Part shown: positions 16,064-24,201 of the stretch, piece by piece
How positions within the stretch are numbered: position 1 is the first letter of the stretch
Layout of the letters: every line of letters starts with the position of its first letter
From: MED-G17 sp963991985
GTDB taxonomy: Bacteria; Bacteroidota; Bacteroidia; NS11-12g; UBA9320
Direction: 5' to 3'
DNA length: 25,693 bases
Assembly (NCBI GenBank): GCA_963991985.1
Contig: CAXDRX010000021.1
Coordinates: forward strand, 1-25,693
Translations under genes and position numbers: made by a program
Notes under the pieces: model-generated
Seen by the model: the letters and a program-made list of their open reading frames with translations, nothing else
Databases searched by the model: none
Told to the model about the DNA's origin: nothing

Positions 16064-17926
16064 TTACAATTTTATGATTTTCTTATAAACTCTCCTTCTT
16101 TTTGTACCTTTTGCTAGCAAATAATAATGGCCCTTGGGCAATTGGTGTAAATCGATTTTATTCGATTTACTATAGAAGCAACGAACGAGTTCTCCTTTGA
16201 GGTTGTAAATCCGAACATCCTCCAAGGCTTCTTCAAAATGGAGCCAATTTTGAGTTGGGTTTGGATAGACCAAAATTGGTGGTAATACGATTTCTTTTGT
16301 ACCGGCTATTGGCTGGTAAGCCGAACCAACAAAAGGCCGGATCATTGGACTGCCAAAGAGGCCTGAGACCTTTTGCCAAGAACCAAAAATATTGGCCCAA
16401 ATTTTTTGATTTTCTTGGACCTTGAATTGAGACAGCCCAGCATTTTTGTCCAAACCCACATGCAAATTGAAATTGTCGGTTTGGGTCCAGCCGATGAAGA
16501 ACTTCCCTTTGGGCAAAGAGAAAAATGTATCCAAAGAATAATAGTGAAATCCGTTTAACGAATCCGTATAGCTCGGGGTAACGAGCTGTTTTTCCCAGAG
16601 TAAATTTTCATTTCCTTCATCAAGTTCAGTCCAAACAGACAAGGTGATTTGTGCCGTGCTTAGGTCTTTTAGTTCTTGATTGTAAAATATTGAAAAGCCA
16701 CGCAAAGTATCTGCTTTATAAAGTTCAAATTGCACTGCCAATTTGCCAAGTCCTGTGCTTAAATCATTGAATCCAAAGCTCGCTTCCGCAGATCCATCAT
16801 CATAAGCAAAGTAGTTTCGAAATTTTTGTTGCACGCGAAGGGCGTCGTTTTGTCTATTTTCATTTTGTATTCCATCTTCTTGCATCTCAATTTGCCGATT
16901 GATGGTTACAGGACTTGCGAGCAATGAAAAATCGTACATTGGCAATCTCCTTAAACTATTGCTTTGCGCTGCGCAATTGGTTACATTTTGGGTAAAATTT
17001 GTACTAGCAATTTGAAGAACTTCAGCGCTATCCTTATGCCTTACTTGAAATTGTTTTGTTGTTTTTGACAGATTACTCACATAAAACCAGATGCTATCAT
17101 TGGCCAGATTTCCACCTGCCAAAAAATGATCATAGGGCATAGAAGAATAATCTTTGAGCAAACTTGTTGGGGTTGATTGAATGGCATAGTCTTCGAAACC
17201 AATGTCTTTGACTGTGCGGTTTTTGTCCAGTAATATATAGTCCAGATGCCACTGATTCGAATTGCCCCAAGCAGGCGTATAGTTGATGAATCGAAATTGA
17301 AAGTTTTTGTGGAGGTATCTACCCGCACGAATAGGAATGGCGAGGTACTGAAACGGTCCACCTTCCAAAGTATTGTTTTCCCAAACCAGCGCCCATGTGT
17401 TGTTGCTGTCTTTCATCTGCAGGATCAATTTGTCCTTGGCAGTTCTCGGGAAACCCAAACCCTTTGCTTGAACAAAAAATGACAACACAATCGAATCGGC
17501 AAGGCTATATTTTTTGGAAAATGAATCTCTCAGATTGATTTTCTTTGAGGTGAGTGTGTCTGCTGCAAACAGCCCTACAGTACCAAGTCTTTCATAGGGC
17601 CTGCCTTTTGAATCAAAAAAATCAAAGGTTGCCACTCCGAAGCTGGGTGGTTCTATGGCAAAATGTCCATTGATGTAGGTCCAATTGTCTTGCCACAACA
17701 GTGTGTCTGGGTATGGGCCCGACTGAAAGAAATCATCAAAAAAGGGAAGGTCCAAAGAACTCGATTTCTTTTTGAATAAGCGGGATTCATTTGTGTTTTG
17801 GTCAATCTTCAGGTCATGGGTGGGATAGCAAATATTGATGTTTTGGGGCAAGGGAGACTCAAAAATCTGACCAAATCCTTTGCCTACCAAAAGTACCCAG
17901 AAAAATACTAGATTTATGCTTCTCAT
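16064..17926 (-). CDS. Secreted protein with type IX secretion C-terminal sorting domain
   Basis: A 620-residue exported protein. A signal peptide (MRSINLVFFWVLLVGKGFG|Q) leads into a large unrecognised beta-rich region with a concanavalin-like stretch (about 55-225). The C-terminal 70 residues (551-620) form a type A T9SS sorting domain: VYPNPTQNWLHF, VRIYNLKGELV, LPKGHYYLLAKG and a basic end. Such domains direct export through the outer membrane and usually cleavage/attachment to A-LPS. The function of the mature part is unknown. It heads a run of five same-strand genes. Confidence 0.85.
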   Translation of the reverse strand: MRSINLVFFWVLLVGKGFGQIFESPLPQNINICYPTHDLKIDQNTNESRLFKKKSSSLDLPFFDDFFQSGPYPDTLLWQDNWTYINGHFAIEPPSFGVATFDFFDSKGRPYERLGTVGLFAADTLTSKKINLRDSFSKKYSLADSIVLSFFVQAKGLGFPRTAKDKLILQMKDSNNTWALVWENNTLEGGPFQYLAIPIRAGRYLHKNFQFRFINYTPAWGNSNQWHLDYILLDKNRTVKDIGFEDYAIQSTPTSLLKDYSSMPYDHFLAGGNLANDSIWFYVSNLSKTTKQFQVRHKDSAEVLQIASTNFTQNVTNCAAQSNSLRRLPMYDFSLLASPVTINRQIEMQEDGIQNENRQNDALRVQQKFRNYFAYDDGSAEASFGFNDLSTGLGKLAVQFELYKADTLRGFSIFYNQELKDLSTAQITLSVWTELDEGNENLLWEKQLVTPSYTDSLNGFHYYSLDTFFSLPKGKFFIGWTQTDNFNLHVGLDKNAGLSQFKVQENQKIWANIFGSWQKVSGLFGSPMIRPFVGSAYQPIAGTKEIVLPPILVYPNPTQNWLHFEEALEDVRIYNLKGELVRCFYSKSNKIDLHQLPKGHYYLLAKGTKRRRVYKKIIKL

Positions 17927-17983
17927 GATACGCTTACTAACGAGATTTAAGTGAAAAAAGTATTTGACAATTGTTGCTCATTT

Positions 17984-18565
17984 TCACTCCCAGTCGACTT
18001 CCAATAATGTTGTATCCTTCCGAATTGGCACACCTACTACCAAATTGATTTTGCTTAATCTCGGGATTTCTGTGTTGGGCTTTATGGCTTCCTTTTCACC
18101 TTTCAAAAATTGGTCCAAAACTGGTTTGTTCACTTCATCTTCAACACTAGGATCTTGCCTTTCAATTACTTCTGCCAATACAAGGCCATTTGCCCGTAGC
18201 ATATTCTTGGCCTGCCTCAAACTCGTTTTCCCCGCCAAATCCGGCATCCTAACTTTGGGAATTTTGTCTGAATTTATTGTCAAATAGATTTTTCTACCGC
18301 TCTTTACCAGAAGCTTGGCTTCTGGATTTTGGCCAATAACCTCAAGCTTTCTTTTCCCATCCATGTAGGAGGTATCTGCCACAATCATTTGCAAATCCGA
18401 TTTTTCAATTAGATCTTCTGCCTCGAATACGTTGAGCCCAATTAGGTCAGGCGTTCTAATGGGTTGTTCATTGTGCCTTGTGTATCGATTTAAAAAGAAA
18501 AAAAGACCTGCAATCAAAGCAAGAGACAATAGAAAAATGACCATAAGATTTTTAATTATTTTCAT
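17984..18565 (-). CDS. Membrane-anchored PASTA-domain protein
   Basis: A 193-residue protein with one N-terminal membrane helix (7-26) and periplasmic PASTA repeats: one at about 36-98 (TPDLIGLNVFEAEDLIE) and one at about 104-178 (MPDLAGKTSLRQAKNMLRANGL). PASTA domains bind peptidoglycan stem peptides or stabilise wall enzymes; here no kinase or penicillin-binding domain is attached. The start is the ATG ending at 18565, which overlaps the ddl TGA (ATGA); the longer open frame to 18658 lies within ddl. Coupling to a D-Ala-D-Ala ligase gene fits a cell-wall role. The tail ends TTLLEVDWE. Confidence 0.88.
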   Translation of the reverse strand: MKIIKNLMVIFLLSLALIAGLFFFLNRYTRHNEQPIRTPDLIGLNVFEAEDLIEKSDLQMIVADTSYMDGKRKLEVIGQNPEAKLLVKSGRKIYLTINSDKIPKVRMPDLAGKTSLRQAKNMLRANGLVLAEVIERQDPSVEDEVNKPVLDQFLKGEKEAIKPNTEIPRLSKINLVVGVPIRKDTTLLEVDWE

Positions 18566-21189
18566 TTTGTTTTGGGTCTTTGGGTACCAAATTCTATGAT
18601 TTGTTGGATAAATGCCAGTGGCGTGTATCCAGAAATTGCCGCTTGATGATAAATGCATGTTGCTGGGGTCATCCCAGGCAAACTGTTGATTTCAATAATG
18701 TAAACCTCTATTTTTCCATCCTGCTTTATTTTCACAAAAGCATCAATTCGGCAATACCCTTCTACATTGAGGAACTGTGCTGTTTTCTTCAATTCCTGTT
18801 TAACGATTTCTGAAATTTTGTCGTTTTTACTTTTGCTCATGGAGAATCTCGCGGGCGTGATGTTTTGTCCTTCTCCTGCCAAAAACTTTTCTTCCAAACT
18901 TAAAATATCCGTTTGGCTTAAAACCTCAGAGGGTTCAAAAACCTGATATTTTTTGGAATGATCGGGCAAAGTCTGCACCAACATACCTCCTGTAATTTCA
19001 ATCAATTTTTCATTTTCTTTTGCGTGAACAAAGGATTCCAAAAGAATTGCTTTTTTGCTTGGGAATTCATCTGTTTTTTTAAGTCCCAGCGCAATTTCAT
19101 CTTTAGCATTTCTTTTTTGCGTTCCGCGAAAAGCCAGATTTGCATAGCTCTCCAACTGATGCACTTGGTCAATTTTGATCACCGCAGAAGAGCAACCTTC
19201 ATCAACTGGTTTGGCAATGAGTGGGAAGGAAAGTTTTTCTATTTCTTCTAAACAACTTTCTTTGTTTTCCTGCCAATTTTCCTTACGCAACAAATAATTG
19301 TCAGCGACCATTATCCCTTTGGATCTTAGCAAATTGTTGGTTTCAAATTTATTGATGGTAAGTTGAGAACTTTCCACACTGCTCCCATTGAACGGCAAAT
19401 GATGGCGAGACAGTTCCTTTTGAATTTCTCCATCTTCCCCTGGTCTACCGTGCAGAGCAATAAAGACAAAATCAACCCTCTTCGACAATTTTTTAAAATT
19501 GGTTTCTACAATTTGATTGGTATTGTTCTGCTTTTCAATAATAAAATCGTTCTCAAAATCTTTTTTGATTTCTTCCGCCAATTTTGATTCCTTTTGGCGA
19601 TCAATTTTGTCGGCAATGTCGTCCGCATTGTCTTTGAGCAAATAACTCATCGGCAGGTGATACAATTCAAGTTTTCCTTGCTTCTTGCGCAAGAAAATGG
19701 GGAGCGCTTCAAAAGCATTGGAAGAATTTAACTTTTCAAAAATATTCCGTCCACTTTCCATGGAAATATGTCGCTCTGTTGAATAACCGCCCATAATTAC
19801 AGCAATTTTTCTTTGCTTGTCTTCTTTTTGATTGAATTGAAACAATTTTTTTAGCTGATCAGAAAGTTTCCGATAAGGTTCCCGATGGATGCTTTTTTTG
19901 ATGCCTGTGTTGAGCGAGTTTCTGATGATGATGCTTAAAATCGTTTTGGGGTCAATGGAAACTTCGGCTGCCTGATGAAAAAAGAAACTTGAAGGCATCA
20001 TTCCTGAAGTGGTATTGGGATCATTCAATAATACTTTTCCTTCTTCTGTCACAAAACCATCGATTCGAGCATAGACATTAAAATCCAAGAGCTGGTACAA
20101 TTTCAAAACCTCTTGACCAAGCTTTTTCATTTGCTTCGGTGAAATTTCCATGGGTGTTTTTTTTCTGGAAATTCCCGGCAAATATTTGGCATCATAATGG
20201 TAAATTTCTGAATTCTTAATGATTTCCGTCGGGGGCAACACGATGGGTTTTCCCTCCTGGTTCTCCAAAACAATGGCAGAAAATTCCCTGCCTTTGATAA
20301 AAGCTTCTACAATGATTTCTGATTCGTTTTGTATGGCTTCCAAAGAAGCTCCTTTTTCAGGGCGATAAAGCGCCATCAACTGCTCAGGGTGTTTTATTTC
20401 TTCGCCATCCATAAGCATTGGAAAACCTATAGAATGATTGAGTTTTAAATTTTGACTGGCAAAGGAATGCAACTCCTCTTTGGAAAGGTTTTTTGGCAAT
20501 TCATGCCTTCCCCACGCCTGCTGAAACGCAAGATCAAGTTGCTCTTTGTTTTTGGCGATGCTTACACCTACACTAGAGCCTTGATTGGCAGGCTTTACAA
20601 CGCAAGGGAAGCCTACTTTTTTTGCGATATTCTCTTTGTCAGAGGAGGAAAGGTTTTCTTTTGTAAAAACAAGATATTTGGGTACTTCCAAACCAGCATT
20701 TTCCATCCATTTTCTCTGAATACTCTTATTGATTCCAATAGCACTTGACAAAATTCTTGATCCTGAATAAGGTATTTTCAGCCAATCCAGCAGCCCCTGA
20801 ACGGTTCCATCTTCACCATAAGCGCCGTGCAACACCAAAAAAGCAAAGTCAATGTGTGAAGAAAGTTCACTTAAGGCGATGACCTTACCCAATTCTGACA
20901 ACATACTCATGTAGTCTATTGAGGACATCTCCAAACTTTCTGCGTAAACACGAAATTTTTGATCTTTCGTTTGGCTTTCTGTGGGAAAGAAATCTCGAAT
21001 GGTTCCTTTGTAGATGTAAGACCAATCCAAAAGCAGTAAATTTCCGAAAGCATCTACAAAAATGGGAATGGGATCAAAAATTGTTTTGTCCAAATTATCG
21101 TAGACTGTTCTGCCGCCTGCAAAAGAAACCTCTCGCTCTCTGGAAGCGCCTCCAAAAAATATTCCAACTCTTATTTTTGGTGTCTTCAC
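18562..21189 (-). CDS. ddl: Tandem (double-length) D-alanine-D-alanine ligase fusion
   Basis: Ligases of this family join two D-alanines using ATP for peptidoglycan stems. This 875-residue protein contains two complete ligase units where usual Ddl is about 300-370. Unit 1 (about 7-430) has GGASREREVS with Glu18, HGAYGEDG (121-128), VVKPANQGSSVGVS (197-210), ARIDGF (374-379) and a modified NDPNTTSGMM (389-398). Unit 2 (about 460-870) has GGYSTERHIS, HGRPGEDG (580-587), AKPVDEGCSSAV, CRIDAF (813-818) and EINSLPGMT (833-841), the canonical metal/phosphate motif. Unit 1 also carries an extra stretch at about 222-290. The start is GTG; no ATG fits. Both units may be active, or unit 1 may be specialised. 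The gene is coupled to the PASTA gene. Confidence 0.9.
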   Translation of the reverse strand: MKTPKIRVGIFFGGASREREVSFAGGRTVYDNLDKTIFDPIPIFVDAFGNLLLLDWSYIYKGTIRDFFPTESQTKDQKFRVYAESLEMSSIDYMSMLSELGKVIALSELSSHIDFAFLVLHGAYGEDGTVQGLLDWLKIPYSGSRILSSAIGINKSIQRKWMENAGLEVPKYLVFTKENLSSSDKENIAKKVGFPCVVKPANQGSSVGVSIAKNKEQLDLAFQQAWGRHELPKNLSKEELHSFASQNLKLNHSIGFPMLMDGEEIKHPEQLMALYRPEKGASLEAIQNESEIIVEAFIKGREFSAIVLENQEGKPIVLPPTEIIKNSEIYHYDAKYLPGISRKKTPMEISPKQMKKLGQEVLKLYQLLDFNVYARIDGFVTEEGKVLLNDPNTTSGMMPSSFFFHQAAEVSIDPKTILSIIIRNSLNTGIKKSIHREPYRKLSDQLKKLFQFNQKEDKQRKIAVIMGGYSTERHISMESGRNIFEKLNSSNAFEALPIFLRKKQGKLELYHLPMSYLLKDNADDIADKIDRQKESKLAEEIKKDFENDFIIEKQNNTNQIVETNFKKLSKRVDFVFIALHGRPGEDGEIQKELSRHHLPFNGSSVESSQLTINKFETNNLLRSKGIMVADNYLLRKENWQENKESCLEEIEKLSFPLIAKPVDEGCSSAVIKIDQVHQLESYANLAFRGTQKRNAKDEIALGLKKTDEFPSKKAILLESFVHAKENEKLIEITGGMLVQTLPDHSKKYQVFEPSEVLSQTDILSLEEKFLAGEGQNITPARFSMSKSKNDKISEIVKQELKKTAQFLNVEGYCRIDAFVKIKQDGKIEVYIIEINSLPGMTPATCIYHQAAISGYTPLAFIQQIIEFGTQRPKTK

Positions 21190-21298
21190 GATACTTTAAC
21201 CTTGAGACAAAGGTAATCCAACCGGATGGCTTTCTGCATCATTTAGAACTTTTGTGTAAAATTGCACCCACTTGGCATCATTTTTGTCAAATATTATT

Positions 21299-21829
21299 AT
21301 GAACATGAAAAATACAATGTTTCCGAAAAAACCAACCCTCTTTTACGCATTGTTCATCGCTTTTGCTTTCGTAAATGCGCAGGAAAATGAAAAAAAAGCA
21401 CTTCCTAGTTGTGAAATAAAAAACATGGATGGGGAAACCATCAATATTTTAAATTATGCCCAAAATGGTAAAATCACTGTTTTTTCTTTCTGGGCTACTT
21501 GGTGCAAACCATGCATTAAAGAACTAAATAATGTTGCAGACCATGCCGAAGCCTGGGCAGAGACCTACAATGTAGAAGTGGTGGCAGTCAGTATCGACGA
21601 CAGCCGCAACATCCAAAGGGTAAAACCCCTGGTGAATGGCTTGGGGTGGGATTACGACATTTTACTGGATCCCAACGGGGATTTGCAACGCAAAATGAAT
21701 GTGACCAACCCGCCAGTTACATTTTTGGTGGATCTTGAAGGCAATATCGTTTATACGCACACCGGCTATCTCGAGGGAGATGAATATGAACTCGAAGATG
21801 AAATTAAAAAATTGATCCACAAAGAATAA
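21299..21829 (+). CDS. TlpA-like periplasmic thioredoxin-fold protein
   Basis: Exported thiol-disulfide oxidoreductase of the TlpA/ResA/AhpC-TSA redoxin group, 176 residues. A signal peptide ends near FAFVNA|Q. The thioredoxin fold has the active site WATWCKPC (Cys69, Cys72), the VVAVSIDDSR strand, and the cis-proline loop NPPVTFLVD. It may reduce apocytochrome c thiols or other periplasmic disulfides; the nearby multiheme cytochrome makes this attractive but is not evidence. I start at ATG 21299 (MNMKNTMF); the ATG at 21305 is an alternative, and an upstream TTG-led extension is unlikely. The gene ends one base before the convergent PfkB gene. Confidence 0.88.
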   Translation: MNMKNTMFPKKPTLFYALFIAFAFVNAQENEKKALPSCEIKNMDGETINILNYAQNGKITVFSFWATWCKPCIKELNNVADHAEAWAETYNVEVVAVSIDDSRNIQRVKPLVNGLGWDYDILLDPNGDLQRKMNVTNPPVTFLVDLEGNIVYTHTGYLEGDEYELEDEIKKLIHKE

Positions 21830-21830
21830 C

Positions 21831-22763
21831 CTACTGGAGCAATTCGGGCATGGCGATGTTTCCGAGGGCTACAAACTCCTGCATTCTTTGATTTATTTCT
21901 TGCGCGCTTAATTCCAACATCCGTTCTGTTCCAAATTTCTCCACGCAAAAACTAGCCATCGTGGAGCCCACCAGCAAAGCTTTTTTCATATTCTCAAAAG
22001 AAATATCGTCTGTCTTTGCCAAATAGCCCATAAAACCTCCGGCGAAGGTATCGCCTGCTCCTGTTGGATCTTGCACTTGATCCAACAAAAGTGCTGGGCA
22101 AAAATACGCTTGCCCTTTTTCGCCAAACAGAAGAGCGCCGTGCTCCCCTTTTTTGATGACCACAAATTTTGGCCCCATGGACGCTATTTTTTTGGCTGCC
22201 AACTTCAGGTGATAGCTTCCGCTCAATTGCCGAGCCTCCTCGTCATTGATGATGAGGACGTCTACTTCTCGGAGTACTTTCAATAAGTCTTGCAATGCAT
22301 TGTCCATCCAAAAATTCATGGTGTCCAAAGCAATCAATTTGGGCTTTTTTTGCAAACCTTCCAGTGTTTTTAGCTGAACTTCAGGACTTAAGTTGCCAAG
22401 CATTACATAAGTAGAATCCTGATAACTTGAGGGGATTGTGGGGTTGAAACCAGCCAAAACATTGAGCTCTGTTGTCAAAGTATCGCGGGTATTGAGATTG
22501 TTGTGGTATTTCCCTTGCCAGAAAAATGACTTTTCTCCTTTTTTGATTTGCAAACCCTCCAAATCAATCCCAATTTTTTTCATTTTTTTGAGTTGGCTTT
22601 GAGGGAAGTCATCCCCGACAACAGCCACCAGATTGACTGGTTGAATAAAATAAGAAGCTGAAAAAGCAATATAGGTTGCAGCACCACCAATGATTTTGTC
22701 TGTTTTGCCATAAGGTGTTTCGATGGCATCAAAGGCAACACTTCCGATGGTCAGTAAGCTCAT
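21831..22763 (-). CDS. PfkB-family carbohydrate/nucleoside kinase
   Basis: Cytoplasmic ATP-dependent kinase of the ribokinase/PfkB superfamily, 310 residues. It begins with GSVAFDAIETPYG and GGAATYIAFSAS (26-37), the substrate side, and has the C-terminal signature DPTGAGDTFAGGF (232-244) with catalytic Asp238. MNFWM at 149-153 and the NDEEARQL motif (173-180) are close to the adenosine-kinase/sugar-kinase group seen widely in Bacteroidota. The substrate cannot be assigned. The start MSLLTIGS is supported by the family N terminus. It is divergent from tRNA-Asn. Confidence 0.88.
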   Translation of the reverse strand: MSLLTIGSVAFDAIETPYGKTDKIIGGAATYIAFSASYFIQPVNLVAVVGDDFPQSQLKKMKKIGIDLEGLQIKKGEKSFFWQGKYHNNLNTRDTLTTELNVLAGFNPTIPSSYQDSTYVMLGNLSPEVQLKTLEGLQKKPKLIALDTMNFWMDNALQDLLKVLREVDVLIINDEEARQLSGSYHLKLAAKKIASMGPKFVVIKKGEHGALLFGEKGQAYFCPALLLDQVQDPTGAGDTFAGGFMGYLAKTDDISFENMKKALLVGSTMASFCVEKFGTERMLELSAQEINQRMQEFVALGNIAMPELLQ

Positions 22764-22818
22764 AGATGGGGCAAAAATTGCTTGCTTTGGGGAAATAAAA
22801 AAATTTGCACATTGTAAG

Positions 22819-22847
22819 TTGTTCTAAACAATTAAATTTTATTTTTG
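22819..22847 (+). promoter_or_regulatory. Promoter of tRNA-Asn (TTG -33, TATTTTTG -7)
   Basis: The -33 element TTG at 22819-22821 is followed after 18 bases by TATTTTTG (22840-22847), an exact TAnnTTTG match. This is the arrangement of housekeeping sigma promoters in Bacteroidota. Transcription would start near 22854, about 18 bases before the tRNA. Confidence 0.6.
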
Positions 22848-22871
22848 CCTCCCGCTGTAAAAAAGTGAAAC

Positions 22872-22945
22872 GCCTCATTAGCTCAGTTGGTTAGAGCGAC
22901 GGACTGTTAATCCGCAGGTCCCTGGTTCGAGTCCAGGATGGGGCG
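22872..22945 (+). tRNA. tRNA-Asn (anticodon GTT)
   Basis: A 74-base cloverleaf can be folded by hand: acceptor GCCTCAT/ATGGGGC with one G-T pair, D stem GCTC/GAGC, anticodon loop CTGTTAA (anticodon GTT), and T arm CCTGG-TTCGAGT-CCAGG. The discriminator base is G, as in bacterial tRNA-Asn. The top pair of the anticodon stem is an A-C mismatch. CCA is not encoded. Its 3' end forms one copy of the direct repeat that bounds the downstream island. Confidence 0.95.
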
Positions 22946-22946
22946 C
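22929..22946 (+). repeat. Left attachment-like repeat (tRNA-Asn 3' end)
   Basis: The 3' end of tRNA-Asn matches 24966-24983 at 16 of 18 positions, including a 12-base exact block AGGATGGGGCGC (22935-22946). The intact tRNA is at this end, as expected after integration at a tRNA 3' end. Confidence 0.7.
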
Positions 22947-23006
22947 TTTAAGCAGTTCAATCTTTTTCACATTCTTTCAAACCCTTTCTAGGTATATTTT
23001 TTATTT

Positions 23007-23014
23007 TAATTTTG
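23007..23014 (+). promoter_or_regulatory. Putative -7 promoter box (TAATTTTG) of the island genes
   Basis: An exact TAnnTTTG match 61 bases after the tRNA and 49 bases before the assigned TTG start of the channel-like gene. It would give a leader of about 40 bases. No clear TTG -33 element is present. Confidence 0.4.
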
Positions 23015-23063
23015 CAGCATTATCAAACTCAAGTCGGAATATATCTTAGCCACATTATTTGTA

Positions 23064-24200
23064 TTGGTGGCAACTATATCCTTTATTTTTATTCAAAATT
23101 TCTATAGGTTTATTGAAAATGAAAGTAAAGAGATATCCAAGCATAAGAAAATGATAATGGATGAGAATTCACCTGATCCGGGCAAAACTGCAGCTGTCTC
23201 TTACGAAAAACCAAAAAATATACCTAAAGTTAAAACAGGTATTTATTTCGAAAGAATTGAGTCTATTGCGATTAAAAACTCACAATGGACAGGTGAATTT
23301 TATTTATGGTTTACTTGGAATCAGTCTGAGGTTGATTTTTTAGGTATAAACCCTTTATTGGTAAAACAATATGACTTAAATACTCTAAATGAACTTAAGT
23401 TAAATTCAATTATGAATGAGATTAACTTAAACTCATTACCAATATCTATTATTAATGGTGAAATTGAGTCTTTTAATGAAGTTACCAGAAATATCAAGTT
23501 AGACCCCAATGAATTATCTTATGTTCAATTTAAGATTAAAGCGAAAACAACTCAATTTTTTGATGTAACACTATTTCCAATCGACGCGCATGATCTTTTA
23601 ATTTCAATTGAACATTCTTGGTTAAATAGGGATAAAATGTTGTTAGTTCCTGATACAATTGATACGAAAATTAGTTCTAGAGTTTCTGTCACTGGATACA
23701 CGGTTCATAGAAAAAAATCTAAAATTATAGAAAAGCCTCATGCTTATAAATCAGCTAGAGGTAATCCTAATTTACCAAGTGGTTTTAAGGTTGATTTCTC
23801 ACAAATTAGGATGTCAGTTCCAATGGCAAGAGGAGGAGTTGAAGGGGTCTTCAAACTATTTTTAATTGTCTATGTAGCAGTAATAGTTGCTTTTCTAGGA
23901 ACTTTGGCAAGCGACCCCTCTAGGTTTGTGGTAGGATCATTGTTCACTGCTGCGGGTTCTAGTATTATTTTATCTTCAAGATTACCAACTACTGATTTGA
24001 TTACGCTAGCTGAATTTATCAATGGATTTGCATTAATAACCATTATTACAATAATTATAATGACTGTCATAATTTCAAGTATCACAAAAGCTGATGGAGT
24101 GGTAACTAAAAGTGAAAAATATTGGTCAAAGTCGATTTATTTACTATTGGCTGTGGCTTATGTGATATTAAATTATTCTGCATTATCATTAGTAATTTAA
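23064..24200 (+). CDS. Pentameric ligand-gated ion channel (Cys-loop receptor)-like protein with N-terminal membrane segment
   Basis: The 378-residue protein begins with a hydrophobic segment, then a long beta-rich region (about 55-250). This contains DVTLFPIDAHDLLISIE (167-183), which matches the Cys-loop/Pro-loop pattern of pLGIC extracellular domains (F-P-x-D-x-x-x-L-x-I). Four membrane helices follow: about 262-282, 287-305, 314-338 and 357-378. The M2-M3 link LPTTDLIT (307-314) resembles the LPxTxxxT link of GLIC, and PSR before M2 recalls the PAR motif of anion-selective receptors. Ligand and ion are unknown. The start is uncertain: TTG at 23064 is assigned, but the frame is open from 23010 and an ATT at 23019 would give a complete charged-plus-helix N terminus. 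AT-rich, unlike its neighbours; one base before the next gene. Confidence 0.72.
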   Translation: MVATISFIFIQNFYRFIENESKEISKHKKMIMDENSPDPGKTAAVSYEKPKNIPKVKTGIYFERIESIAIKNSQWTGEFYLWFTWNQSEVDFLGINPLLVKQYDLNTLNELKLNSIMNEINLNSLPISIINGEIESFNEVTRNIKLDPNELSYVQFKIKAKTTQFFDVTLFPIDAHDLLISIEHSWLNRDKMLLVPDTIDTKISSRVSVTGYTVHRKKSKIIEKPHAYKSARGNPNLPSGFKVDFSQIRMSVPMARGGVEGVFKLFLIVYVAVIVAFLGTLASDPSRFVVGSLFTAAGSSIILSSRLPTTDLITLAEFINGFALITIITIIIMTVIISSITKADGVVTKSEKYWSKSIYLLLAVAYVILNYSALSLVI

Positions 24201-24201
24201 A

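Noticed and set aside
18566..18658. 31-residue N-terminal extension of the PASTA protein
   Set aside because: It lies in the 3' coding part of ddl and would place residues before a clean MKIIKN membrane anchor; the ATGA overlap start is better.
22764..22772. Third AGATGGGGC copy upstream of tRNA-Asn, resembling the island repeat
   Set aside because: Only eight shared bases with the repeat core (GATGGGGC), next to the PfkB start and without composition change; likely chance.
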